Shown piece after piece: positions 16,397 through 25,382 of a stretch of DNA of 64,000 bases. Numbering within the stretch: position 1 is the first letter of the stretch; each line of letters begins with the position of its first letter. A program made the position numbers and the translations under genes. The DNA is from Seohaeicola_A nanhaiensis (GTDB lineage Bacteria; Pseudomonadota; Alphaproteobacteria; Rhodobacterales; Rhodobacteraceae). The stretch is taken from positions 248,001 to 312,000 of the forward strand of contig NZ_JBHSGI010000005.1 of the NCBI RefSeq assembly GCF_042654245.1. Reading direction: 5' to 3'. The notes beneath the pieces are model-generated. The model worked only from the letters and a program-made list of their open reading frames with translations, made no database searches and was not told the origin of the DNA.

Positions 16397-17331
16397 CCGG
16401 GCCGAGGTGGGGTCTGGTGGCGACCGTCAAGGCGCCGCTCACCGACATCCTCGCCTTTGCCGCGTATCACCTCGATCTCGGCGCCCACCGGCTCTACATC
16501 TACCTCGACGACCCGCACCCGCAGGCCTTCGCCGCGCTCAAGGCCCATCCCAAGGTCCGCGTGACGCTCTGCGATGACGCCTATTGGGCCAGAACCGGCA
16601 AAACGCGTCCCGCGAAACACCAGGTCCGGCAATGCGTAAACGCCACCCACGCCTACGCCCGCCGGGTCGAGGTCGACTGGCTGGCCCATATCGACGTGGA
16701 CGAGTTCCTGTGGCCGCAAACCCCGCCTCTGGCCGATCTCCTCGCCGCGCTGCCCTCCGACACCCTCGCCGCCCGCGTCCGCCCCATCGAGGCGCTGGCC
16801 GGCGGCGACGGCACCGCCTTCAAGGCCTTCCTGCCCTCCGACACCCGCCGGCATCTTGTGGAAGACCTCTACCCGACCTTCGGCCGTCACATCCGTGGCG
16901 GCTTCCTCAGCCACGTCGCGGGCAAGCTCCTGATGCGCACCGGCCTCGCGGGGGTCGAGCTGCGCATCCACAACGCGATGCAGGACGGCGCCCAGATCGC
17001 CAGCACCGAACTCGCCTCGGTCGACCTCTGCCACCTGCATGCCAAACCATGGGAAGAGTGGCGCGCAACCTATCGCTATCGCCTCGAAAAAGGTTCCTAC
17101 CGCGCCGAACTCCCTCCCGCCATCCCGCGCAACGACGGCGGGATGAACCTGCACGACCTTTTGACCTATCTCGAACAGACCGAAGGCGAGAAAGGCCTGC
17201 GCGCCTTTTTCGACGAAGTCTGCGCCGACACGCCCGCCCTGCGCGCCCGGCTCGACTCGCGCGGTCTGCTGCGCCAGCGCGACCTTTCGCTCGATTCGAA
17301 AATCCAGAGACATTTCCCGGACTTCCGCTGA
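16393..17331 (+). CDS. Family 2-like glycosyltransferase (GT92/DUF23-type)
   Basis: A 312-residue protein. The N-terminus WGLVATVKAPLTDILAFAAY and then HRLYIYLDDP follow the pattern of glycosyltransferases that begin with a short nucleotide-sugar fold, and HIDVDEFLWP (DVDEF at residues 101-105) contains the DxD-type metal site. No membrane segment. Donor and acceptor are unknown; a role in cell-surface polysaccharide is a guess from the family. Last gene of the coupled prfC group; the following about 180 bases hold the helicase promoter. Confidence 0.8.
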   Translation: MTGPRWGLVATVKAPLTDILAFAAYHLDLGAHRLYIYLDDPHPQAFAALKAHPKVRVTLCDDAYWARTGKTRPAKHQVRQCVNATHAYARRVEVDWLAHIDVDEFLWPQTPPLADLLAALPSDTLAARVRPIEALAGGDGTAFKAFLPSDTRRHLVEDLYPTFGRHIRGGFLSHVAGKLLMRTGLAGVELRIHNAMQDGAQIASTELASVDLCHLHAKPWEEWRATYRYRLEKGSYRAELPPAIPRNDGGMNLHDLLTYLEQTEGEKGLRAFFDEVCADTPALRARLDSRGLLRQRDLSLDSKIQRHFPDFR

Positions 17332-17386
17332 ATTGTTCAGACAACCGATAAAAATAGCGCAAAACTCGCTGCATTGCAGAGGGAGT

Positions 17387-17415
17387 TTGACCCTGACGCC
17401 GCTTTTTGCTATGGG
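17387..17415 (+). promoter_or_regulatory. Predicted promoter of the DEAD-box helicase gene
   Basis: TTGACC (17387-17392), 17 bases, TATGGG (17410-17415). Start expected near 17422, leaving a leader of roughly 93 bases that ends in a strong hairpin at the ATG. Confidence 0.45.
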
Positions 17416-17491
17416 CACGCTCACCAGCCGACATGTGCAATCAGCACAGGGCCATCCGGGCCCGGCCTGGACCATACGTGCGGGCCGAACA

Positions 17492-17512
17492 GTGTCCGCA
17501 AACTGCGGACAC
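17492..17512 (+). promoter_or_regulatory. Perfect hairpin two bases before the helicase start codon
   Basis: Arms GTGTCCGCA (17492-17500) and TGCGGACAC (17504-17512) with a 3-base loop; the ATG is at 17515. There is no clear Shine-Dalgarno outside the stem. It may act as an RNA switch opened by the helicase or by temperature, or as an operator in DNA. Confidence 0.55.
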
Positions 17513-17514
17513 AC

Positions 17515-18984
17515 ATGACCAAATTTTCTGATCTGAATCTGAACCCGAAAGTACTCAAGGCCGTCGAAGAGGCCGGTTACGAAACGCCGACCCCGATCCA
17601 GATGGGGGCCATTCCCCCAGCACTCGAAGGCCGCGATGTGCTCGGCATCGCGCAGACCGGCACCGGCAAGACCGCCGGATTTGTCCTCCCGATGATCACC
17701 GCGCTGGCCCGTGGCCGCGCCCGCGCCCGGATGCCGCGCAGCCTCGTGCTCTGCCCCACCCGCGAACTCGCCGCCCAGGTCGCCGAGAACTTCGACACCT
17801 ACGCCAAGCATGTCAAACTCACCAAGGCCCTGCTGATCGGCGGCGTCTCCTTCGGCGAGCAGGACAAGCTGATCGACAAGGGCGTCGACGTGCTGATCGC
17901 CACCCCCGGCCGCCTGCTCGACCATTTCGAACGCGGCAAGCTGATCCTGTCGGACGTCAAGATCATGGTGGTGGACGAAGCCGACCGCATGCTCGACATG
18001 GGGTTCATTCCCGACATCGAGCGGATCTTCGGCCTCACCCCATTCACCCGCCAGACCCTGTTCTTCTCGGCCACCATGGCCTCCGAGATCGAGCGGATCA
18101 CCAACACCTTCCTGCACAACCCCGTGCGCATCGAAGTGGCCCGTCAGGCCACCACGGGCGAAAACATCACCCAGGGCGTCGTCATCTTCAAAGGCAGCCG
18201 CCGCGACAACGAGGCCAGCGAGAAGCGCGCCGTCCTGCGCGCGCTGATCGACGGCGAGGGCGACAAGCTGACCAATGCGATCATCTTCTGCAACCGCAAG
18301 ACGGATGTGGATATCGTCGCCAAGTCGCTCAAGAAATACGGCTATGACGCGGCGCCGATCCACGGCGACCTCGACCAGTCGCAGCGCACGCGCACGCTCG
18401 ATTCGTTCCGGGGCGGCCAGCTGCGCATCCTCGTCGCCTCCGACGTGGCCGCGCGCGGCCTCGACGTGCCCAGCGTCAGCCATGTGTTCAACTTCGACGT
18501 GCCAAGTCATGCCGAGGACTATGTGCATCGGATCGGCCGCACCGGCCGTGCCGGCCGCGACGGCACCGCCTTCACCATCTGCGTGCCGCGCGACGAGAAG
18601 AACCTCGCCGATGTCGAACGTCTGGTGCAGACCGAGATCCCGCGCGTCGAGAACCCGCTGAAAGGCGCCTCCCCTGCCCCCGAGGCGGATGCCGAAGCCG
18701 AGGAAGCCCCGCGCGTCAGAACCTCGTCGCGCAGCCGTTCTTCCTCGTCGCGCCGCAAGTCTGCGCCCGCCGAGACACCAGTGGAGGCCAAGACCGAGGC
18801 CAAGACCGAACCCCGTCCCGAGGCCCCCAAGGCACCGGAACGCGCCCCCGAGCGCGCGCCCGAACGCGAACGCGAACGCGATCACGCTCCCCGCCGGTCC
18901 GACAACGGACCCAAGGTCGTGGGCATGGGCGACCACCTGCCCAGCTTCATCGCGCTCAGCTTCGAAGAGCGCCGCGCCGGCTGA
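17515..18984 (+). CDS. DEAD-box ATP-dependent RNA helicase, RhlE-like
   Basis: A 489-residue RNA helicase with all motifs: Q motif PTPIQ, motif I AQTGTGKT, Ia PTRELAAQ, II DEAD (residues in VVDEADRMLDMGF), III FFSAT, and VI HRIGRTGRAGR. After residue 375 or so comes a disordered tail, first acidic, then Ser/Arg-rich, then with repeated ERAPERAPE units, as in RhlE-type helicases that work in ribosome assembly or mRNA decay. The RNase J gene is convergent downstream. ATG 17515 starts at the usual family position; a hairpin directly precedes it. Confidence 0.93.
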   Translation: MTKFSDLNLNPKVLKAVEEAGYETPTPIQMGAIPPALEGRDVLGIAQTGTGKTAGFVLPMITALARGRARARMPRSLVLCPTRELAAQVAENFDTYAKHVKLTKALLIGGVSFGEQDKLIDKGVDVLIATPGRLLDHFERGKLILSDVKIMVVDEADRMLDMGFIPDIERIFGLTPFTRQTLFFSATMASEIERITNTFLHNPVRIEVARQATTGENITQGVVIFKGSRRDNEASEKRAVLRALIDGEGDKLTNAIIFCNRKTDVDIVAKSLKKYGYDAAPIHGDLDQSQRTRTLDSFRGGQLRILVASDVAARGLDVPSVSHVFNFDVPSHAEDYVHRIGRTGRAGRDGTAFTICVPRDEKNLADVERLVQTEIPRVENPLKGASPAPEADAEAEEAPRVRTSSRSRSSSSRRKSAPAETPVEAKTEAKTEPRPEAPKAPERAPERAPERERERDHAPRRSDNGPKVVGMGDHLPSFIALSFEERRAG

Positions 18985-19061
18985 ACCGCGCGGGTAGGAT
19001 CACGTTAACTCTTTGCGTCTAGGCTTGGGACAACCCGGCCTGCGCAGGGATGTTCGCAATG

Positions 19062-19123
19062 CTTCATCCCAAACTCCGGCCAGCGCGCGCCTTAACAGGC
19101 GCGCGGCTTTCGCTTGGATGAAG
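19062..19123. terminator. Nested hairpins between helicase and rnj genes
   Basis: Inner perfect stem GCGCGCC (19085-19091) / GGCGCGC (19098-19104) with loop TTAACA; outer stem CTTCATCC (19062-19069) / GGATGAAG (19116-19123). It lies between two convergent genes, so it can end transcription from both sides, including the long nuo-rnj operon. Confidence 0.6.
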
Positions 19124-19133
19124 GAGACTGCGA

Positions 19134-20801
19134 TCAGCCCAAGCGGCTGATCACCACCGTAACCTCGGGCTTCTTGCCGATCTCGGTCTGCGTGGTCTGC
19201 CGCACGATCCGCCGCATCGCCTCGTCCAGCGCCCCGTCATCGCGCAGGGTCTTGGCGCTCGCCCTGTTCAGGAACTGGCTCAGGTCCTGCTCAAGCACAT
19301 CGACCAGCGCCGCGCCCGAGGTTCCGGTTTCCGCCAGCCCCATCGTCTCGCACCAGGGATCGCCCAGCAGTTCGTCTTCCTCGTCGACGATCAGCGTGAC
19401 CACCACATGGCCGTTCAGTGCCAGCCGGATACGGTTGCGCACGACCCCGTCCATGGCACCGATCATCACCGTGCCGTCCAGATAGGTGCGCCCGGTCTCG
19501 TTGAACTCGACCACCTCGGGCCGCTCGCCACTGAGATCCAGCATGGTGCCGTTGACCGCAATCGCCGATGCCATGCCCGCCGCCTCGGCAAGCCCCGCGT
19601 GCTCGCGCAGATGCCGGTGCTCGCCATGCATCGGGATCACCATCTTCGGCCGCATCAGCGCGTGCATCCGCTCCAGATCCGGCCGGTTGGCATGGCCCGA
19701 CACGTGATAGTCGCCCACCCGGTCGTCCACCACGTCCACGCCCTTTTCCGATAGCGCGTTCATGATGCGGATCACGCCACGTTCGTTGCCGGGAATCGTC
19801 TTGGACGAGAACAGGAAGGTGTCCCCCTCCTTCAGCTCCAGCCCCAGATACTTGCCCCGCGCCAGCTGCGCGCTGGCCGCACGCCGCTCGCCCTGGCTGC
19901 CGGTCACCAGCAACATCAGGTTGCCGCGCGGCACCTCCAGCGCCTGCTCCGGGCTGATCACCGGCGGGAAATCGGTCAGCACACCGGTCTCGACCGCCGC
20001 CTCGACCATCCGCCGCATCGCCCGGCCCAGCAGCACGACCGACCGTCCGGCACTGCGCGCCGCCGTCGCCAGCGTCTTCAGCCGCGCCACGTTGCTGGCA
20101 AAGGTGGTCGCCACCACCATGCCCTCGGCCTCGCTGACCAGCATCTTGATCGCCGGCCCGATCGACGCCTCCGACCGCCCGGGATAGGGCGAGAAGACGT
20201 TGGTGCTGTCGCAGATCAGCGCCTGCACCCCGTCCTTCGCCACCTCGGCCCAGAGCGAGGCGTCAAAGGCCTCGCCCACAATGGGGGTCTCGTCCAGCTT
20301 GAAGTCGCCGGTGTGAATCGTCCGCCCCGCCGGCGTGTCGATAACCAGCCCCGCACTCTCGGGAATCGAATGAGAGATCGGCAGGAACCCCACCTTGAAC
20401 GGCCCCGCCTTCACCTGCTGCGGCCAGGCCGAAACGATGCGCACCGTATCCTCGGGCAGCCCCGCATCCGCCAGCTTGCGCCGCGCGATATTGGCGGTGA
20501 AGACCCGGGCATAAACCGGCTTGCCCAGCTCGGCCGCATAATGCGCGACCGCGCCCACATGGTCCTCGTGGGCATGGGTGATGAACACCGCTTCCAGCCG
20601 GTCCAGGTTCTGTTTCAGCCAGCTGATATCCGGCAGGATCAGATCCACCCCCGGCGTTCCGTCCATATCGGGGAAGGTCACCCCGAGATCGACCAGGATC
20701 AGCCGTTCGGCACCCGGGGCGCCGTAGCCATAGACATAGGCGTTCATGCCGATTTCACCGGCTCCGCCCAGCGGCAGGTAGATCAGACGTTCACTGCGCA
20801 T
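19134..20801 (-). CDS. rnj: Ribonuclease J
   Basis: Metallo-beta-lactamase/beta-CASP nuclease of 555 residues with endo- and 5'-3' exonuclease activity on RNA; in alphaproteobacteria it matures rRNA and degrades mRNA. The zinc motif HAHEDHVGAV (HxHxDH) is clear, as are HTGDFK, the beta-CASP segment LMLLVTGSQGE and SGHANRPDLE, and the C-terminal domain ends with a short beta-rich region. The start is 4 bases after the coaX stop, and it is the last gene of the nuo-birA-coaX-rnj run. Confidence 0.96.
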   Translation of the reverse strand: MRSERLIYLPLGGAGEIGMNAYVYGYGAPGAERLILVDLGVTFPDMDGTPGVDLILPDISWLKQNLDRLEAVFITHAHEDHVGAVAHYAAELGKPVYARVFTANIARRKLADAGLPEDTVRIVSAWPQQVKAGPFKVGFLPISHSIPESAGLVIDTPAGRTIHTGDFKLDETPIVGEAFDASLWAEVAKDGVQALICDSTNVFSPYPGRSEASIGPAIKMLVSEAEGMVVATTFASNVARLKTLATAARSAGRSVVLLGRAMRRMVEAAVETGVLTDFPPVISPEQALEVPRGNLMLLVTGSQGERRAASAQLARGKYLGLELKEGDTFLFSSKTIPGNERGVIRIMNALSEKGVDVVDDRVGDYHVSGHANRPDLERMHALMRPKMVIPMHGEHRHLREHAGLAEAAGMASAIAVNGTMLDLSGERPEVVEFNETGRTYLDGTVMIGAMDGVVRNRIRLALNGHVVVTLIVDEEDELLGDPWCETMGLAETGTSGAALVDVLEQDLSQFLNRASAKTLRDDGALDEAMRRIVRQTTQTEIGKKPEVTVVISRLG

Positions 20802-20805
20802 CGGC

Positions 20806-21579
20806 TCAGGTGTTTTCCTTGTTGTATCGGTGGATCACGGTCAGGCCGTGCATTGTAAGATCGTCTTCGTAAACATCGAACAGGTCTTCGCTTTGCTGGA
20901 ACAGCGGCGCAAGGCCGCCGGTGGCGATGATCTGCATCGGGCGATCGCGCTCGGCCTTGATCCGCGCACAGATCTCCTTGACCAGTCCGACATACCCCCA
21001 GAACACGCCGGACTGCATACATGCAACCGTATTCGTGCCGATCACCGCCTGCGGCTTGGCGATATCCACATGCGGCAGCGCCGCGGCCGCCATATGCAGC
21101 GCCTCTAGGCTCAGGTTCACGCCGGGCGCGATGACTCCGCCGACATAGGCCCCGTCATCGTCCACCACGTCAAAGGTCGTGGCCGTGCCGAAATCCACCA
21201 CGATCTTGTTGCCGCCGTGCCGGTCGAAGGCCCCCGCTGCATTGACCAGCCGGTCGGGCCCCACGCTGGTCCCCTCGTCCACGCGCGGCGGCTTCGGCAG
21301 CAGACACTCGGGCTTGCCCACCACCAGCGGGCGGCAGCCAAAGAACCGGTCAGCAAAGACGCGCAGGTTGAAGACCACGCGCGGAACGGTCGAGGAGATG
21401 ATCACATCGGTGATATCCGGCTCGATCCCGTAATGGGTGATCAGCGTCTTGAACCAGGTGAAATAGGCATCCGCCGTGCGCGCGTGGTGGGTCGAGGTGC
21501 GCAGCGTGCACAGAAACCTCTCCCCGTCCCAGATCGCAAAAACGGTATTGGTATTGCCACAGTCGATGGCGAGCAGCAT
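20806..21579 (-). CDS. coaX: Type III pantothenate kinase
   Basis: First step of coenzyme A synthesis, phosphorylating pantothenate; the type III enzyme belongs to the acetate-kinase/Hsp70 fold. A protein of 257 residues, with the phosphate motif DCGNTNTVFAIWDG at the N-terminus, GPDRLVNAAGA, DFGTATTFDVV and ATGGLAPLF near the C-terminus. Twelve bases separate it from birA upstream. The order nuo genes, birA, coaX, rnj is familiar in Rhodobacteraceae. Confidence 0.96.
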   Translation of the reverse strand: MLLAIDCGNTNTVFAIWDGERFLCTLRTSTHHARTADAYFTWFKTLITHYGIEPDITDVIISSTVPRVVFNLRVFADRFFGCRPLVVGKPECLLPKPPRVDEGTSVGPDRLVNAAGAFDRHGGNKIVVDFGTATTFDVVDDDGAYVGGVIAPGVNLSLEALHMAAAALPHVDIAKPQAVIGTNTVACMQSGVFWGYVGLVKEICARIKAERDRPMQIIATGGLAPLFQQSEDLFDVYEDDLTMHGLTVIHRYNKENT

Positions 21580-21591
21580 CGCAAGTGCCTT

Positions 21592-22341
21592 TCAGAAATA
21601 GACGTCGGCCGCCGCGATGGCCGTGCGGCCCGTTGGCGTCACCAGCACGAGATTACCCTGCGCATCGACGGTTTCAAACCGCCCCGTGGTGCTCTGCGCC
21701 CCGGTCCGCGCCGTGATCGTCTCGCCCAGCCGCGCCGCGCGGTCCAGCCAGGCCGACCGGATCGGCGCAAAGCCATAGGTGGTGAACTGCGCATCGCGCA
21801 CCGCATAGGCCGCGGCGAGATAGGGCAGAAAATCGTCGGGCGTGATCGCCGTCCCCGTCTCGGACAAGAGCGAGACGGGCCGCACCGCGCCGGGCTCCAC
21901 CAGCTCCGCCGGCGGCGCGTCGGCCAGATTGACGCCGATCCCGATGGCCAGATGGCCCGGCGCGCGCGCCGTCCCGGCACTCTCCAGCAGGATGCCCGCC
22001 AGCTTGCCGCCGTTCAGCAGCACGTCATTGGGCCATTTCAGCGCAAAGGCCTCCGACCGCCCGCTCACCGCGGCGCAGGCATCGAACAGCGCCAGCGCGG
22101 TCACGAAGCTGCGCAGCGCGGCAACCTCGGGCGGCTCGGTCATGCGCATGACCAGCGTGGCCGCCAGATTGCCGCGTGGCATCACCCAGGCCCGGCCCCG
22201 CCGGCCTCGCGCGGCGGTCTGCTCCCGCGCCAGAATCCAGACCGGCCCGGTCAGCCCCGGCGCCATCCGCGCGGCCTCGTTCAGGGTGGAATCGACCGTT
22301 TCCAGCAGTCGGAGGCCATAGCCCTTGGGCCAGGCGCTCAT
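21592..22341 (-). CDS. birA: Biotin--[acetyl-CoA carboxylase] ligase
   Basis: Attaches biotin to biotin-carboxyl-carrier domains. Contains the biotinyl-AMP loop ARGRRGRAWVMPRGNLAAT, KWPNDVLLNGGKLAGIL and GIGVNLADAP. At 249 residues it has no N-terminal helix-turn-helix, so it is a plain ligase and not the BirA-type biotin repressor. One likely client is the methylcrotonyl-CoA carboxylase alpha subunit encoded at 44.5-46.4 kb. It lies 48 bases after nuoN in the same direction. Confidence 0.95.
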   Translation of the reverse strand: MSAWPKGYGLRLLETVDSTLNEAARMAPGLTGPVWILAREQTAARGRRGRAWVMPRGNLAATLVMRMTEPPEVAALRSFVTALALFDACAAVSGRSEAFALKWPNDVLLNGGKLAGILLESAGTARAPGHLAIGIGVNLADAPPAELVEPGAVRPVSLLSETGTAITPDDFLPYLAAAYAVRDAQFTTYGFAPIRSAWLDRAARLGETITARTGAQSTTGRFETVDAQGNLVLVTPTGRTAIAAADVYF

Positions 22342-22389
22342 CGCCCGTGACCTTCCCCGCAGGGACGACGCAGGGCGCCGCCCGCCGGA

Positions 22390-23829
22390 TCAGTTGACAA
22401 GGGCCGCCGCTGCCGTCTGGGCCGCCCCTTCCACGCCGAACATGTTGATGATGCCCAGCAGCATGATCGCCGCGCTTGCCATCAGCATGGCCCAGAGCAC
22501 TGGCGAATTGTTCGCCTCCAGCTCTTCGCCCTCTTCGCCGAAATACATGTAGTAGACGATCCGCAGGTAGTAGAACGCCCCGATCACCGAAGCGACAACC
22601 CCCAGCACCGCCAGCCAGGCCAGCCCGCCCTCATAGGCCGCGCGCAGCACATAGAGCTTGCCGAAAAAGCCCAGCATCGGCGGCACGCCCGCAAGGCTGA
22701 ACATCAGGATCAGCATCGCCAGCGCCCGGCCCGGCTTTTTCTTCGAATACATGTTCAGCGCGGCAATATCCGTGACGGGCGTGCCGTCCCGCTCCATCGC
22801 GAGGATGAAGGCGAAGGTGCCGACGTTCATCGTCACATAGATCGCCACATAGATCAGCATGGCCTGCACGCCAAAGGCGGTGCCGGACGCCAGACCCATC
22901 AGGGCAAAGCCCATATGCGCGATCGAGGAATAGGCCATCAGCCGCTTGATGTCGGTCTGCCCGATCGCCGCCACGGCGCCCAGGAACATCGACAGCACCG
23001 ACAGCAGCGCGATCACCTGCTGCCAGTCGCCCACCGCGCCGCCGAAGGCATCGAACAGCACCCGCGCGAACAGCCCCAGCGCCGCCGCCTTGGGGGCGGT
23101 GGCAAAGAAAGCCGTCACCGGCGTCGGCGCACCCTGATAGACGTCGGGCGTCCACATGTGGAACGGCACGGCGCTGACCTTGAAGGCCAGACCCGAGATC
23201 AGGAACACCAGCCCGAACAGCAGGCCCAGAGAGACCTCACCCTCTTTCGCCGTCTGCAGGATGCCCGAGAACAGCGTGGTGCCGGCAAAGCCATAGACCA
23301 GCGAGGCGCCGTAGAGCAGCAGCCCCGACGACAGCGCGCCCAGCACGAAATACTTGAGCCCCGCCTCGGTCGATTTCACGCTGTCCCGGCGCAGGGCGGC
23401 AATGACGTAAAGCGCGAGCGACTGCAACTCCAGCCCCATATACAGCGACATCAGGTCGCCGGCCGAGACCATGACCATCATGCCGACCGTCGCCAGCGCC
23501 ACAAGCAGCGGATATTCGAACCGCAGGATCCCGCGGCGCTGCATGTATTCCTGGCTCATCACCAGAACCGCCGCGGCCGAGGTCAGGATCAGCACCTTGG
23601 CAAAGCGTGCGAAACCGTCGTCGTTGAACATGCCGTTGAAGGCCGTCCGCGAGCCCGGCGCGCTGGTCCCGATCCAGACCGCCAGCGCCAGCATCAGCGC
23701 CCCCGTGGTCCAGACCATGGCCGAGGCCAGCTTGTCCTTCCCGGTATAGACCGCCCCGATCAGGGCGATCATGACATAGATCGCCAGAACGATTTCCGGC
23801 AGGATGATGTTCAGGTCGGCCTGCATCAT
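22390..23829 (-). CDS. nuoN: NADH-quinone oxidoreductase subunit N
   Basis: Antiporter-like proton-pumping subunit of the complex I membrane arm, 479 residues, about 14 membrane helices. Family markers include the Lys-containing TM helix segments LALYVIAALRRDS and AVPFHMWTPDVYQGAPTPV and TDIKRLMAYSSIAHMG. Eleven bases downstream of nuoM. Ends with a short Ala-rich stretch. Confidence 0.97.
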   Translation of the reverse strand: MMQADLNIILPEIVLAIYVMIALIGAVYTGKDKLASAMVWTTGALMLALAVWIGTSAPGSRTAFNGMFNDDGFARFAKVLILTSAAAVLVMSQEYMQRRGILRFEYPLLVALATVGMMVMVSAGDLMSLYMGLELQSLALYVIAALRRDSVKSTEAGLKYFVLGALSSGLLLYGASLVYGFAGTTLFSGILQTAKEGEVSLGLLFGLVFLISGLAFKVSAVPFHMWTPDVYQGAPTPVTAFFATAPKAAALGLFARVLFDAFGGAVGDWQQVIALLSVLSMFLGAVAAIGQTDIKRLMAYSSIAHMGFALMGLASGTAFGVQAMLIYVAIYVTMNVGTFAFILAMERDGTPVTDIAALNMYSKKKPGRALAMLILMFSLAGVPPMLGFFGKLYVLRAAYEGGLAWLAVLGVVASVIGAFYYLRIVYYMYFGEEGEELEANNSPVLWAMLMASAAIMLLGIINMFGVEGAAQTAAAALVN

Positions 23830-23840
23830 GCCCCTGCTCC

Positions 23841-25382
23841 TCAGTTCGATGCGTGCTGCGTTGCGGTGGTCGCCGCCGCAGTCGCGTTTTCATAGTGTTG
23901 CACCAGCGCCGTCGTGCTGGGTCCGATGATGTCGGTCACCAGCTTGGGATAGACCCCCAGCAGCAGCGTCATCACCACCAGCGGCGCGAAGATCACCCGC
24001 TCGCGCAGGGTCATGTCGGTGATGGTCTTGAGGCTGCCCTTGATCAGGTCGCCAAAGACCACCCGGCGATACAGCCACAGCGCATAGGCCGCGCTGAAGA
24101 TCACGCCCGAGGTGGCGACGGCCGCAACCCAGGTGTTGACCTGGAAGGTGCCCATGAGCGTCAGGAATTCGCCGATGAACCCCGAGGTGCCCGGCAGGCC
24201 TACGTTACCCATGGTGAACAGCATGAAGACCAGCGCATAGGCGGGCATCCGGATCACCAGACCGCCATAGGCATCGATGTCGCGGGTATGCATCCGGTCA
24301 TAGATCACGCCGACGATCAGGAACAGCGCCGCCGAGATGAAGCCGTGCGACAGCATCTGGAAGATCGCGCCGTCCACGCCCTGCTGGTTCGCCGCGAAGA
24401 TGCCCATGGTGACAAAGCCCATGTGCGCAACCGACGAATAGGCGATCAGCTTCTTCATGTCCTCCTGCACCAGCGCCACCAGCGAGGTATAGACGATGGC
24501 GATGGCGCTCATCCACAGCACCAGCGGCGCCATCACCTCGGCCCCGACCGGGAACATCGGCAGCGAGAACCGCAGGAAGCCGTAACCGCCCATCTTCAGC
24601 AGGATCGCGGCCAGCACGACCGACCCCGCCGTCGGCGCCTGCACGTGCGCATCCGGCAGCCAGGTGTGGACCGGCCACATCGGCATCTTCACCGCGAAGC
24701 TCGCGAAGAAAGCCAGGAACATCAGCGTCTGCACGCCGCCCACGATGTGGACGCCCAGCACCGTGAAGTCCTCCGAGGCAAAGTTGTGCTGCATCAGCGC
24801 GACCATGTCGGTGGTGCCCGCCTGCGCGAACATCGCCACCATCGCCACCAGCATCAGCACCGAGCCGAGGAAGGTGTAGAGGAAGAACTTGAAGCTGGCA
24901 TAGATCCTGTCCTTGCCGCCCCAGATGCCGATGATCAGGAACATCGGGATCAGCCCGGCCTCGAAGAACAGGTAGAACAGCACCAGATCCAGCGCCATGA
25001 AGACGCCCAGCATCAGCGTTTCCAGCAGCAGAAAAGCGATCATGTATTCCTTGACCCGTGTCTCCACGTTCCAGCTGGCCAGGATCGTCAGCGGCATGAT
25101 GAAGGTGGTCAGCAGCACGAACAGCACCGAGATGCCATCGACGCCCATCTTGTATTTCAGCCCCAGCAGCCAGGCGCCCTCTTCCACGAACTGGAAGCCG
25201 GTGTCGTTGGGGTCGAACCCGGTATAGATGCCGATCGAGATCAGGAAGGTGATCGTGGTCGCGAACAGCGCCACGTATTTTGCATTCTTCTGCGATGCGG
25301 CATCCTCGCCCCGCAGGAATACCGCGAGGATCAGCGCCGCAAGCGCCGGAATGAAGGTGACGATGGAGAGCAAGTTGTCCAT
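23841..25382 (-). CDS. nuoM: NADH-quinone oxidoreductase subunit M
   Basis: Second antiporter-like subunit of the complex I membrane arm, 513 residues, about 14 membrane helices. Landmarks: FFEAGLIPMFLIIGIWGG with the functional Glu in helix 5, MPMWPVHTWLPDAHVQAPT, and EDMKKLIAYSSVAHMGF. Its ATG overlaps the nuoL stop by one base. The C-terminal tail (ENATAAATTATQHASN) is a low-complexity addition. Confidence 0.97.
   Translation of the reverse strand: MDNLLSIVTFIPALAALILAVFLRGEDAASQKNAKYVALFATTITFLISIGIYTGFDPNDTGFQFVEEGAWLLGLKYKMGVDGISVLFVLLTTFIMPLTILASWNVETRVKEYMIAFLLLETLMLGVFMALDLVLFYLFFEAGLIPMFLIIGIWGGKDRIYASFKFFLYTFLGSVLMLVAMVAMFAQAGTTDMVALMQHNFASEDFTVLGVHIVGGVQTLMFLAFFASFAVKMPMWPVHTWLPDAHVQAPTAGSVVLAAILLKMGGYGFLRFSLPMFPVGAEVMAPLVLWMSAIAIVYTSLVALVQEDMKKLIAYSSVAHMGFVTMGIFAANQQGVDGAIFQMLSHGFISAALFLIVGVIYDRMHTRDIDAYGGLVIRMPAYALVFMLFTMGNVGLPGTSGFIGEFLTLMGTFQVNTWVAAVATSGVIFSAAYALWLYRRVVFGDLIKGSLKTITDMTLRERVIFAPLVVMTLLLGVYPKLVTDIIGPSTTALVQHYENATAAATTATQHASN

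Noticed and set aside
16174..18936. 920-codon open frame on the minus strand across three plus-strand genes
   Set aside because: It crosses the glycosyltransferase and helicase genes, whose motifs are all on the plus strand; Gly/Val/Ala-rich low-information product.
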